A stretch of DNA of 64,000 nucleotides from Nautilus pompilius (taxonomy: Eukaryota; Mollusca; Cephalopoda; Nautilida; Nautilidae): contig JACATO010000999.1 in NCBI GenBank assembly GCA_018389105.1, positions 868,001 to 932,000 of the forward strand. The letters are read 5' to 3'. The notes below the pieces were generated by a model that was not told the origin of the DNA, made no database searches, and saw only the letters and a list, made by a program, of their open reading frames with translations. Position 1 is the stretch's first letter. The number at the start of each line of letters is the position of its first letter. Both the position numbers and the translations under genes were made by a program. Shown here in pieces: positions 24,880 through 36,674 of the stretch.

Positions 24880-27200
24880 ATATATAACTTGTGAGCTTCT
24901 CAATAATGTCTCTAGGTGCCTCGTTCTGAATTTTGTAAGTTATTCCAGTGGCTGTGGCTGGAGATTCTAATACATAAAATGTTTCTTTGTGGTACCCACC
25001 AAACATCATCCTTAAGTAGCCACTTAAATGACTTTGAAGGGCCATTAGTTGCCATGAATTTGATATGGTAGTCCTTATTCTCTTCAGAAGGCTCAAATAC
25101 AAGTCCAATCTACTAATGTCCATCATATATGCAAGCAATATACTGTCCAGGACTGAGTGTTTTATCCTGACTTACAGAAAAATTGGTACCATCAGGCTGA
25201 CCAGACACAGACATCACTGTAAAGGCATCCACAGTGGAGACTCTCTTGACACTAAGCAGTGAAGTATTGACGGGATGAAGCAATGGTAACCACTTGACCC
25301 ATGTGGCTCCAGTTTTTTTGCAGGGGCCTCTATCTTTTCCTTTGTCACATAAAAGAATTTTATCCCCACTATTGCTCCTGAAGCCCATTCAAAGAGAGAC
25401 CTGGGTTTTAAGATCTGGTTGTGTAGAGGGTGCTGCAAACTGGCTCATGCTACCAACCATTTCAATGTCCCTTCAATGCCATCACAGGCATTTTCTGTGA
25501 CTTGTGGCATAAAAGTGCCATTCTGCATCAAGATTGAAATCATTTTTATGGTTACAGAGGTTAATGAGGTTATTATAATTTTTACTTGGATGCAGCACCA
25601 TCACTGAGGTAGATCATCTTTATTTTGGGTGGAGTTGATTTAATGTGTTGCAGTTATGCTGAAAAGCAATAACAGTGACCATGTCATGTTTAAGATGGTT
25701 ACTGATGCAGCATACACATAGTTCGTCATTGTCTTTATAGTAGATGGCAAAAGGGTGTTGAGTAGCCTAGTTGTCCCAGTAGAATTCCTGAATGGCATCC
25801 TGGATAATAAATTAATAGTTATCTGCAAAGTCCAAGATAAGCAGAGCAGTATCATCTGGAAATGTTTCCTTGAGATGCTTCAGGTGTCCAGACTGAGTAT
25901 TAGTAGTAAAATGGTATGTGGTGAGATTATCCACACTTTCTGTAAGTCCTGGATGTATGACTGGATCATCTCAGTTCGATCAGTATGAGTTTATTGTTTA
26001 AAGGGTATTTCATCCTCAGGATCATGATCCTCATAGAGATCTTCAAGTTTGGATGAAAGGGATATTTTCCTAGGACACTCTGAACATTAATGCAACATAC
26101 ACTCTTTTGGATTTACACTACAGACCACTTCACTCATGAGTGATGTGTTGCCTAATTGTGATGGCAAAGGGCATGCCATAAGTTGAAAATTTTGGTGTAT
26201 ACAACATACACATACATTGTAGATTCCTTTTGTTGATCCTATAGTTATGCACCACCTGGGTCGTAACTCTCAAAATTTGTTGAATTCTATTTTAATTCCA
26301 GTTTTCTCTTTGAAGCGGACATGCAACTCATGGAGGTTTGCCAAAAGCAATTGTTTTGGCTTAGACACCTTATCTCCATTGATCTTTACCATAACATCAT
26401 CCCTTTTACCTGGACAAACTTGAGATATTTCATTATCTTCGTAAGATTTCAAAATTTCTTGTGTGTTAAGTAAGTGAAAGGGCCTTGCCAAGTTTAGGAG
26501 CAGTATTAGCCAGTATTCTGTTCTGTTCTTTCTGTTTTTTCAACTTCCTTTCTTGTTTGGTTTGGTAGTTACACCAAATTCTCTGGTTATCTTTTCTATG
26601 CTCCATCTCACTGGTGCCAAAAGTTTCTTTAAGTCACCTACCATTACATCAGCGTCTTTGCATTTATGACACTACTTTTCCCATATATCACTGAAAGTGC
26701 TGGCTACATTCAGTGTTTCAGCGATCTTTTCCTGTAATCTATCTGAAGCATCAGCAATTTTCCTTTTACCATTGGATATGTCCCTTGTGCTTATCTTAGC
26801 CAGCTTTAAGTGGGAACACCCAAGAGCAACAAGACTTGAATCAAGTGTTTCAGCATTGGTCTGCACAGGAATAGAGAAATCCTGACTTTCTTCATCTACA
26901 GAACTAAGTATTTCAGTCCTAGTGCTTTTTGCCTTACATCATGGACAGAGTTTCCAGCCAGGTTTAATGACCTTGCCAACCCTAGTGCAAAGATAACCTG
27001 CAAGATCAATGTCAATTAAACTACTTCTAACAGGTGCTTTATTTGCATGGTCATCAAATGGATTACACCTTTTTTTGTTTATCTGGAAATTTCTTCATGT
27101 ATGTATAATGCTCATTGCACAAAGTATTGCCTTTGTTCAAACTGTGTCCTCTCCTCTCCATCGTGGTTCTTTCTAGAAGGGGTAATGCTGTTACTTCATA
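24880..27200 (-). pseudogene. Unclassified transposase-like protein, degenerate
   Basis: Read on the minus strand, one frame stays largely coherent with scattered stops. In order it has a Cys/His N-terminal region (CNPFDDH, then RVGKVIKPGWKLCP); a helical region ISNGKRKIADASDRLQEKIA; KPKQLLLANLHELHVRFKEK; ELRPRWC, then NVCVCCIHQNFQLMA; LLILDFADNY (Asp); IYLSDGAASK (Asp); AEWHFYATSH; CDGIEGTLKWLVA; and QILKPRSLFEWA. The tail contains SPGQYIACIYDGH and SKSFKWLLKDDVWWVP. The conserved acidic positions in LDFADNY and SDGAAS could be part of a DDE/D-type active site, which is inference. At about 760 codons it is near full length for this family. It lies between the inverted arms of its element, inside a host intron. 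Confidence 0.7.
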
Positions 27201-27999
27201 GATCCTTGGTGCCCTTGTATATATTGCCTTATGACATTCCTCCTATAGAAGCAGACCTAAAGAGTACTGACTTGATGCCATGACTATTTCTTAGCAGAAT
27301 TCAAAGTTCAACTGCACTTCATGGAAAGCATGTGCTCACTGAGCCACTTAGTGTATATTCTATGTATAATGAGCTGACATCAGTATCTATTTATAGCACT
27401 CACTGACCAGTGTGCAGAAAGCTGACATCATTATCTGTTTACCATGGAGCTAGTGTAGGCACATAAATTTGTCTCTCAATCTGTTGTTTGTTAAATGGCT
27501 AGGCAATTAATGGATTTTCCCCGTGCACCAAATTTGAAAATTTATCAATATCTACAGACCAAGTTTTATACTGAATGTAGTTTTTCAGACAGAAGTAGAT
27601 ATTAGACAAAAAAGAGAGACATGTTTGCATGGTGCTCAATTAGGCAGCAGATAATATTGCAAAGCCCTTTTGTTTTTTACATGTTCACTTTGCCTCTTGA
27701 ACATAGAGCAAGTCAGACAATCTCATTCTGGAGGACAATAAAGCCTTGAGCCCATTTGTTGCACACTAAATCTAATGGCAAATCTAGAACCTATACCATT
27801 TGATAAGTTTGTGTGCCACTTCCAAGAGCTCTGTGACAAATATTAATGATTTAAATGGTATAATTTAAATGAATGTACCAAATACATTTACCTCACAATT
27901 GCTTTGAAATATATAAAAATGGTTATTATTTGATGAATTATTTGATGGAAAATGAAAGATCGAAGGGATTAGGGATTTAGTGCACTTTCATGGCAAATA

Positions 28000-29286
28000 C
28001 GAGGTCTGTCGAAAAAGTATCCGACCTTAGGCTGGGAAAAAAAATTATGTACTTGGTGGGGTTCAATTGCTAATCCCCTTTGAAGTAGGCCCCTTGTGCC
28101 TTCACACACTTAGCCCAGCAAACCTTCCACTGCTTGAAGCATGTCTGGAATGTTTCTTCCAGAATGGCTCTCAGCTCCGCCATCGCATTCTGCATAATGT
28201 CCTCTCGGCTCTCAAAGCGGGAGCCTTTCAGTGGCATCTTCATTTTTGGGAACAACCAAAGTCAGAAAGAGCCATGTCTGGAGAGTAGGGAGCCTGGTGA
28301 ATGAACAAAATGCCTTTCTTTGCCAAGAAACCTTGGATCAGCTGCAACGAATGAGCCGGGGCGTTGTCATCATGCAGCTGCCAGTTTTGTGAGGCCCACA
28401 GATCCGGTATCTTGCACTGCATCACAAAGACGTTGGAGGACTTCCTGATAGTACTCCTTTGTAACTGTTTGGCCTTCTAGTGCATATTCGTGATGCACAA
28501 CGCCTCGGTAGTCAAAGAAAACAGTCAGCATCACCTTGATTTTTCTCCAGACCTTGGTGACATTGGGTGCTTTCCCTGTGATGACTGAGCTTTGATTTCC
28601 AGGTCGTATCCATACACCCACATCTCATCTCCAGTTATCACAGTATTCTGGAAGTCAGGATCCCTGTTGGCAGTATCCAGCAGGTCCTGTGCAACCTCAA
28701 GACCAAGTTGTTGTTGTTCCTGAGAAAGTAGCTTGGGCACAGCGCAAGCCCAAATCCTCCTTTAAAATTGCCTGTGCAGAATCTTTACTGATCCCAACCT
28801 CATCACCAATTTCACGCATCATCAAACAACTATCCTCCATTATCAAGGTCCGCATTTTCTTGATAATAACTGCATTGCGGCTTGTTGACAGCCTCCCGGA
28901 AAGCTGGTCACTCTCCAGAGGTGCGGCCATCCTTGAACCTGTTGTACCATTCTTTAATTTGGGTAATACCCATGGAATTGTCACCAAAAGCCTGTTGAAT
29001 TTTGCGAATCATTTCCGCTTGGGTATCTCTAAACTTTTGGCAAAACTTGATGTAAGATCGTTGCTCCACACGTTCCATCATCACGGGCGAAATGAAAGTG
29101 TGATGAGTAAGTAGTACAGCAACTCACACGCTGGCTGCCTGACAGCGACTGATGCATCCAGGAAGCCCGCCAAAAACCACGCATGCACATGAAGGCATGT
29201 GGCTTCACTATGCACACTTTTGCTTCCCTAACATCAATACTTCCCACAGGAAAAAATAAAGTTGGATACTTTTTCGACAGACCTCA
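28000..29286 (-). mobile_element. Mariner element, full length, 1287 bp
   Basis: Near-perfect terminal inverted repeats, GAGGTCTGTCGAAAAAGTAT at the left and the same sequence inverted at the right, are each bordered by TA (27998-27999 and 29287-29288). Length and TA duplication are those of a complete mariner. It is nested in the right arm of the 24.0-29.8 kb element, so it is younger than that element. Few differences between the two ends suggest a fairly recent insertion. Confidence 0.95.
28070..29081 (-). pseudogene. Mariner transposase, frameshifted
   Basis: Begins MMERVEQRSYIKFCQKF (helix-turn-helix region near 29080). It continues with IKEWYNRFKDGRTS, SGRLSTSRNAVIIKK and LLSQEQQQLGLEVAQDLLD; the first catalytic Asp in VITGDEMWVYGYD; then VKVMLTVFFDYRGVVHHEY; the second Asp in LHDDNAPAHS; and the third in YSPDMALSDFG. 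It ends KCVKAQGAYFKGD. The D,D34D triad is intact and the wording is highly conserved, but about five single-base frameshifts break the frame (near 28925, 28720, 28570, 28400 and 28250). The gene cannot make a working transposase. Confidence 0.9.
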
Positions 29287-29805
29287 TATCTGCGCTTTCA
29301 GAGAAAAAATATCCTAAATCTTTTCCACTGGGGAAACATTGACATAATGGCCCTAGTGGTGCCACCTGTGTATTGTTTTGGGAGGTTATTTCTGTGGCTG
29401 CAGGAGTCCCATATACTCACATATCAAATCTGCAAAGGACAAGTTGTTACAGGTGGAAACATAGGTGTAACAATTTTTTCACTACAACATGATTTTTATC
29501 ATTTTTGGAGCACTGGTGCTTCGAGGTATAACAGAAAAACTAGAATTGTATTGTTTTTCTCTGATCTCTACCTATAAAAGGTTAAGTGATCAGTTTTTGA
29601 ATGGTATGCCTCCAAAAATGGCTCAGAGTACTTAAAGGGGTACCCCCACTACATTGAAGTGGTTCTAACTCAAGAACAATTAGGAATTTTGAAACCAAAT
29701 TTTCAGACAGTACTCAGATGCATTGATCTAATTGCATACCAAATTTGAACAAAATTGGATTTATTCACCTGGGAGTTCCTAGTGGACTTGACATGGAACG
29801 ACCTT

Positions 29806-32179
29806 ATTATTAAATTCTTTTGAATCTGTGACCTCCAAAATCAAAGAAACATAAACAGTAATTATGGAATATTTTTACCATATTCTTAGCATTTTCCTCA
29901 TGCCAACCTGACATAAACTGGCAACTTTTCAGAATAAAATATTCTTTTATGTTTCCACATTGTTAAAACTTCCCAACAATAAAGAAGAGAAAATATCTTT
30001 AAAATTTCCAAAATTGTCTCATAAGTGATATGTTAAAATTTATTATTTTGTTTTAAATTCTAAGGACCATTAAAAAAAAAGAACAGTATACTAAACTTTC
30101 TATTACTGCAGAACACAATAAATATACAGTCAGGCATATAAACAAAGTTACTTGTAACTTTCTAGTTGTCTGTACAGTACAACTTTCAAAGTATTTCTTC
30201 AGGTGTAGTTCTTGTTTTTATACTTGTTACAGGATGACATCGCAGGACAGGACATTCCCATATGTGCTGTAGCATCCCCTAGAAATATGCATGTCCAACA
30301 ATGCTTCAGTGAAATCCTGTAGAGAGGTAGATTTAATGTCATACCCAAGATAATCCTAGGCTAAAACATCTTGGTAGTTTCATCACTCCACTGCCAGAGA
30401 TCCTACTATAAGTCTTCATTTTTAGACACAAGAAAAAAACCCATGTGGCCCACAAACCATGCTAGGAACGTGCCAAACTGAGCAGCTATCCACGGGAAGC
30501 AATGATCACAGATTACTGCACGCACTGACTCTTTTTCAAATATAGTTAATGGCTTCATTAGTTAAGAAATTAAAATCCAGCTGCATATTTTGTAAAGTAA
30601 GTACTCACAACAACCTGACAGGATTTTTATCTTTGTTACTTAACACTTGGCACTGTCAATAACAAAAAAACATCTTACTCGCAACACAGTCTATTCATCA
30701 GATTGATTTATTTCTATAAAATATAAAATTTCTACCCTTAGGATTTTAAATTTCATATTAATATAAAAAATTAATATTAAAAAAAAAACTCCTCCTGGTT
30801 CATTAGCATAACAAAGTATGTCGACAGCATGCATGTGACTAATGTTATAATTTTAAGTATATTACAATTAAGAAGAGAAACTGAATTTATTCATTAACCC
30901 ACCTCACAACACTGACAGATTTCCTAATATTATATGCTATTAAATAATGACTTTTTACAGCCACTAACATTTGGTTTATATTCATAGTTGCCATAAACAT
31001 GGAAATCCACATCAAATTCTAATTTTCTTGATTAGAATACACACTTATTGTCTGGTCTATATTATAGTGATATTTAAGATATAAAGAATGCATAGATTAA
31101 TATATTTTTGGTTTTCTATCTATTCTTGATGACGTTTTCATTAAGATTCTAGCTTTCTGTTATAGCAGATCTAGTATAGAGATATATACAAATTATCTGT
31201 TGATGGTATAAAAAACTGCATTTTTTTTAACTTTACATTTTGTATCCAAAAAATGCACTCGTCTTTACCCTTACTTATGCACACACACACACCACACACA
31301 CACAGTCATTGTGGTATTAATCATTAAGACTATTTTCAGCAAGACATGAATAAACTTGTCTGACATATGAGATAAAAAGTACAACTTACAATAACTGCAA
31401 TGTATAGATATGATCAATAAATAAATACATAAGTCATGCCTGCAACTATGCAACATTTTACTATATTTTAATTTACTTACACTATTGTTCTTGTTGTCTT
31501 TTTTGAAAAAATGTGCTCTGTGGTTTTAAATGCAGATTTACTTTCTATTGTATAACGAAATTATGTTTCAGCAACAGCTGCTGATACTAAAGAGATGGAC
31601 ATCTAGTGATAAATCAACTTATTTGCTTTTTTTCTGCCAACAAAACAACAAATATTAGCATTTTTATAAGATTGTAGATAATAATAATAATAATTTAGAA
31701 ATTGTTATTAGCAGTATCTGAATAATTTTCATTCAAACTATAGCAATGCTACTGGTCCCCTTTTTTGTGTGGTTCTAGCTACACACTTACAGTTATAAGA
31801 AAAATCTGCAAACCTAAAATGAGAAATTGCTAAATTAGAAAGCATAATACAATTTACGAATGTTAAGTTGTAAAAAAATCCAGATAACATAATAGTACTC
31901 AGCAAGTTGCTAGGGATCAATGGATAAAATGACAGTGTCATAATGCTGTTAGGTACCATAAGGAAAGTGAAATTGGAATTATATAGACTATAGTTTAAAG
32001 AACCATTAATGCTAGCAAATATTTATTGATATCTTTGACAAGGGAGTCAAGGTGGGTCGATAGTGACACTACTCAAAAACAAAGATTTTTAGTTATCAAT
32101 ACAGAGTGCAGAATCTGACAATTTTCTTCAATGTGGCAAATTTCTGTTCAGAAGTTAGTCAGTATCATGTGTGAAAGCC
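29806..32179. other. HECTD2-like intron 1, middle part
   Basis: AT-rich intron. It holds a weak SINE-related copy (about 30405-30510, GACACAAGAAAAAAACCCAT then TGCTAGGAACGTGCCAAACT), a (CA)n tract at 31278-31303 and a short (TAA)n tract at 31678-31692. No exon recognised. Confidence 0.5.
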
Positions 32180-33150
32180 TTTAGTATGAATGATAGCTTG
32201 GTGCTAGCATCTCATGCTCCTGATGTTTTTGATGTTGATCTTGGCCAAATCGTCCCATTTTACTATGATGGTTCACCAAGTTCCTGCAAGGGTTGTGGTA
32301 CACGGGACATTTTGCAACAGCAGTCTGAAGTATGTTATAAATGTGTGTAGATTAAGGTCTGGAGAATGAGCTGGCAATTGCATCCTGCTACAAGTACTGG
32401 TTGACTATCTGACCATGATGTATACATACAGGTATTATTATTCATAATAATAAAGTTACCCTCAATAGCACTAGTGTATGGCCTTGCATAAACATAAAAG
32501 ATCTCATCTCTGTGCCTTAAACCTGTCATGCTGCTATTCTGGAACACATGGACATCAGCCTTGACATTCCAGCTAATTACTCCCTACATCATCAATGATT
32601 TATCTCCATACTGAATTTGTTCAGCTAAGTTGCTATCTTGAAACCTCTCCCCTGGCTTTCTCCACACTCTAATATGTTGATCTATAAAATCCAGACAAAA
32701 TCTGGACTTGCTTGTGAAAATGATATGGTCCAATCTCTCACAGTCCACCCTACAAATCCTGCCATGCCTCACGATGGCCTTTGTTTAGTTGTATGTGAAT
32801 ACACACATTTTTTAACTGTATACCATTAGCCCAAAGCTAATCACATACAAGATGTGTTGAGATATTAACACCTGTTGCATTTTGAACTTCATGTTGACTT
32901 GTATTGGCCCTAATCTTGTTGTCTAGCAACACTACCAAAGTTTGACACTGAGTCCAGACTCTAAAAATGGCACTTCCGCTTTTGCTAAGCTCATCTCATC
33001 TGCCACATGATACTGAGCTGCTCCAACCTTCAGTATTCCAATCCCTCTGGTAAGTTCTGTGGCTAGCATGTCATTCTGTATCACCAACATTATAAAATTA
33101 CCAATTTGGCAATGAATCATTTCTTAAATGCCAAAATGACAGCAGGCAGC
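32180..33150 (-). pseudogene. Tc1-like transposase remnant, near full length
   Basis: Minus-strand frames give an N-terminal helix-turn-helix region (GIGILKVGAAQYHVADEMS near 33030), DHIIFTSKSRFCLDFIDQH then RVWRKPGERFQDSNLAEQ near 32640-32720, and LPAHSPDLNL near 32360. FTSKSRF corresponds to the FTDESRF block, with the first catalytic Asp and the Glu changed to Ser and Lys. Stops and frameshifts are frequent. It is the longest of the four Tc1-like copies in the window. Confidence 0.75.
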
Positions 33151-33529
33151 ATATTGACAATTAAGTGAAAATTAGAGAGCTGCATATTCACATGTAGCTC
33201 AAAACTTGTTACACTGGAGGAAATTCAGTCATACTGTTTGTGGTCTCAAAAGAGGGGGAGGTTAAGGTTTGGAACAAAATCAAATTGTACTCGTAATAGA
33301 TGTAATATTCGGAGTTTGTCGATAATAATTTTATCCTTGGAAAACTTTTAGTAGTATGCTACTATACCCAAATTGTGAAACTGATCATCTCATGAAATTA
33401 TTTTGTCTTAATATTAGCTTGATAAAATATTGCATGTTTTACATTTTAATTTTTTTAATTTCATGTATCTAAGATTCATTCTTGTTAACATTCAAGTCTA
33501 TTTTGTATAACCTTTAATTAAAAAAATTA

Positions 33530-33560
<31 letters not shown>

Positions 33561-34746
33561 AGCTGTTGTTTGTCAAGGAGACACTGGATGTAACCAAACA
33601 TAAAAATGTAGACTAGATTCTATTAGATTTTTTATGACAATCAGTTCAAAAAATAGCTTGAGTGATAAAGATGTGAATTTTCTTCATCAGAATCATCACT
33701 AAATTTCTCAATGTTAAATAACTTGCAATATGTTCTCATAAATTTCCAATTCAAAAGTTTTGCTTACACAAAGATGAATTTGTGTTCAACATTTGGTGAA
33801 TAAAACTATAACCATTTTGGGAATATTTTATTGTTTAACTTTTGGAAACAAGTGTAGTTAATCTTCACAATGAGGAATCATAAAATCAAAAGACACACTA
33901 ATGTCAGTCTACCAAAGCCAAAGTTAAAAGTGAGAATTATTATCAATATTTTCACCATACATTAGATGTAATTATGTTTAATGGCACTTGTATTGTAATT
34001 TTATTTTATTCACAATAAGAAAAAAGCTTTTGTAAGGAAGGTAGGGAAGTAAAAGAAGTGATTTTTGTCATCTCTAAAATGAAATGGATAAACAGAAACA
34101 GCCAGCAATCTAAATATGACAATCATTGGTTTTCTAATAAGAATTTTTTAATGCAATAAAAATGCAAAAAAAAAAAAAGAGAATCAATTGGAAAAGTTAG
34201 TAAGTAATGTAAAAAAAAAATGATAGCAACTCTACAATCATTCCAATAGAAACAAAAATAAAGTTATCAAAGTTGTGCATACAAATTCCATAAAGTTAGA
34301 TAATGATTCTAAGATTGAAAAAACAAAAAGAAAATCATCTGTAAACTTTTAATTATTTTGCATAATTCACATCAATAAAACGTTCTTCCGGATAAATGGA
34401 AAATAGCAAGTTCTATTTTAATATGAATAAACCATAATAAAATTTCCTCCTCTCTCAGGTAGTACCAAAGCTGATTCTTTCTACTCGGCTTTCAGAGGCA
34501 GAGAGGTGAACCAAAGATATTACCGCACCTGAATTTTACAAAGGTATACAAATAAGCTGCTGCTCTAACCAATAAATCTGTCAAATCATTTAACTGATTC
34601 CTTTCCTATTCTTTTATTCATAATGAAATATAATAAACACATGCAGCCATACACCGATCAGCAACCATACTATACTGTGACACCTACACAAACTGTTTTC
34701 TCCTTAGTCCTGTTCACTCTGCGTGTAGTCAGTGCAAGAATTTAAG
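33151..34746. other. HECTD2-like intron 1, AT-rich, with (ATT)n
   Basis: Featureless AT-rich intron containing an ATT trinucleotide tract at 33532-33560 and A-runs near 34168 and 34212. Confidence 0.5.
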
Positions 34747-34860
34747 TTGCTCAATGGATTTCTTTAAGCGATGTATTTGGAATGTAGTAATGGCCATTTA
34801 ATCTTGCTCACTGGTTGTTTTAAATAACAGTATTTGGAATGTAGTAATGCACGAGTTATT
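34747..34860. repeat. Two-copy 57-bp tandem duplication
   Basis: Each 57-bp unit starts with TTGCTCA and contains the identical 20-mer GTATTTGGAATGTAGTAATG (34773-34792 and 34830-34849), exactly 57 bp apart. It lies in intron 1 some 370 bp from exon 1. Confidence 0.85.
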
Positions 34861-35227
34861 TTAATACATCATATTAAATAATTACGCTTTTTTTCCCCAA
34901 ATTTTTTAGATGTAGTTTCGGTCCATCCACTGTAATTGCAGGGCTGATGTATTATTTCTCTTATATGCCATTTCCTTTCCTTTCCTGGGGGGGGGGGGGG
35001 TGAGGTGACAGCCTAATCCTTTCGCTAGTGTTCTCATTTCGAACAGCACATCTCGATTTGCTTCTGCGAAAACCAACGGACGAACCTCAACTCTAACGTC
35101 TGTCCCGTCCCCATCCCCAACCCCAACCCCACTCGACGAGTAACCCTCACAGACGGGGGCCCGACCCCTCGATGTTACTACGGTTGTACGGGCGATGGGG
35201 CGGGTTCGGGTCGGCACGGATACTCAC

Positions 35228-35425
35228 GGGGCGGTCCTGCAGGTTCGGGAGTCGGTTGGTGTGGGCATTCCGCTGCTGCAAGTTGACCCGGGACATCTCG
35301 GCGGCCTCCCTGCTGTAGAAGTTCCCGCAGTTGGGGCAGATCGTCCGCCTCGTACCCCTCACCTGGGAAACCGAGTAGTCACACGATGGACATGTTACCG
35401 TGGTCATATCCTCCGCCGAGGCCAT
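35228..35425 (-). CDS. HECTD2: HECTD2-like E3 ubiquitin ligase, exon 1 with start codon and zinc ribbon
   Basis: The 198-nt coding part of exon 1 gives 66 codons from MASAEDM to NLQDRP and ends in phase 0 at a GTGAGT donor. An in-frame TGA lies nine bases before the ATG, so this start is favoured. Residues 12-33 form a four-cysteine ribbon, CPSC then 14 residues then CPNC, likely to bind one zinc ion. Vertebrate HECTD2 as I know it lacks an obvious ribbon here, so this may be a domain kept or gained in invertebrates. The link to exon 2 rests on matching phase and the open frame across a 13.7-kb intron. Further small exons could lie between. Confidence 0.7.
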
Positions 35426-35640
35426 AGACAGTCATGCTGTTATTTATTTATTTGTTGTTTTGTTGTTTTTTTTAAATTAAGCTTACTCCTTTTCTCTGCC
35501 TTTCCGAGGATCAGGAGAAACATCCGTCGTCGATGCCTCCTCCAAAACAAACCGACGCCATTTTGTTGATACAGTTGCCCCGACGAAGCCGTGACGTCAC
35601 TTGGTGGCAAAGCGGCTCGTCAAACGAGCGGGGGGGGGCG
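35426..35640 (-). promoter_or_regulatory. Putative promoter and 5' leader of the HECTD2-like gene, with a CRE and YY1-like site
   Basis: Upstream of the start codon is a perfect cAMP-response palindrome (TGACGTCA, 35592-35599, inside GTGACGTCAC). An AAAATGGCGTC at 35556-35566 resembles the YY1 core often found at transcription starts. There is no TATA box. The region is CpG-rich, which fits a housekeeping-type promoter. Confidence 0.55.
35511..35561 (-). CDS. Upstream open reading frame, 16 codons
   Basis: ATGGCG opens a 16-codon frame, MASVCFGGGIDDGCFS, closed by TGA 85 nt before the main start. If the leader is unspliced and transcription starts above 35561, ribosomes would meet this uORF first, which could lower translation of the ligase. 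The ATG overlaps the YY1-like motif, so the transcription start may instead lie on it. Confidence 0.3.
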   Translation of the reverse strand: MASVCFGGGIDDGCFS

Positions 35641-36284
35641 GTTAATGTCGTAAATGCCCGACCGTCTGCTTCTCGATAGCAGTGAAAGGATCGTCCAAGC
35701 CTTCGGACAAAGTCAGTAAACTAGCTTTTTAAATAAAAATTATATATATATATAAAAAAAAAAAATAACAGACTCCGCGGTGAAAGAAAAGCGGCCTCCG
35801 GGGAGGAGTTATTGGGGGGGGGTGTGGAGAATAAATTAACCAGAAGCTGTGATGGGAGATAACTCGACACCGCAGATGCACAAGACACTTGATGTTTATA
35901 CACAATTATCTACCTTTATGACATGACGAAAAACGCTCGCCACTGGAGCAAAACAATGATCATCAAGAAGCCTCAGGCTACTGCTTCATTAGGCAGTAAA
36001 TGTGTGGTGCACGGTACATGTATTTATAAAACATCTAATGAGTAATTAACGCGAGCGTCGGCATAAAGTTACGCAGTACTATATTTAGAGGGGGGTTTGG
36101 AAAAAGAAGTAAGTTGCTACTCGCGTAATTTCGCAAAAAAAAGAGAAACCTGACAGGTGACGACTTTCTGGACTTTAGCCTCGTTTTGAGTGAGAGGAGT
36201 GCTGATGCTACAGTACACGCACACATCATCCCCCAAAATAACATTTGCCAAATGTTTTTTCAAATTGTGCAAAGCCCAAACTCT

Positions 36285-36633
36285 CTCTCTCTCCATCTCT
36301 CCATCTTTCTCTCCACTGATGTCATATCCCCTCTCTCTCTTATCTCTCTCTCTCCATCTCTCCATCTTTCTCTCCACTGATGTCATATCCCTCTGTCTCT
36401 CTTTCTCTCTCCATCTCTCCATCTTTCTCTCCACTGATGTTATATCCCCTCTCTCTCTTAATCTCTCTCTCTCCATCTCTCCATCTTTCTCTCCACTGAT
36501 GTCATATCCCCCTCCGTCTCTCGTTCTCTCTCCATCTTTCTCTCCACTGATGTCATATCCCTCTGTCTCTCTTTCTCGCTCCATCTCTCATCTCTCCATC
36601 TTTCTCTCCACTGATGTTATATCTCCTCTCTCT

Positions 36634-36674
<41 letters not shown>

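Larger units (their letters stand above)
24024..29805 (-). mobile_element. Large element with about 0.8-kb inverted arms and an unclassified transposase-like gene
   Basis: The two ends are long, diverged inverted copies of each other. Both read approximately AGGTCNTTC at the outside and share, in opposite orientation, landmarks such as AGAAAAACTAGAATT, TGATCTCTACCTAT and GGAGCACTNGTGCT. The span between the arms holds one degenerate protein-coding region (24880-27200). A mariner has inserted in the right arm; without it the element is about 4.5 kb. The coding region belongs to a protein family that I know as widespread and unnamed in invertebrate genomes. The arms argue that it is a DNA transposon. 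I could not identify a target-site duplication. Confidence 0.75.
27680..29805. repeat. Right inverted arm, split by a mariner insertion
   Basis: Homology to the left arm runs from about 27680 to 27997 and resumes at 29289. The 1287-bp mariner between them therefore inserted into an already existing arm. Outer landmarks include GGAGCACTGGTGCT near 29507 and AACGACCTTA at the end. Confidence 0.75.

Noticed and set aside
28689..29114. 141-codon plus-strand frame
   Set aside because: Shadow of the mariner transposase on the minus strand.
35195..35569. 124-codon plus-strand frame opposite exon 1
   Set aside because: It is the shadow of the zinc-ribbon exon and promoter on the other strand.
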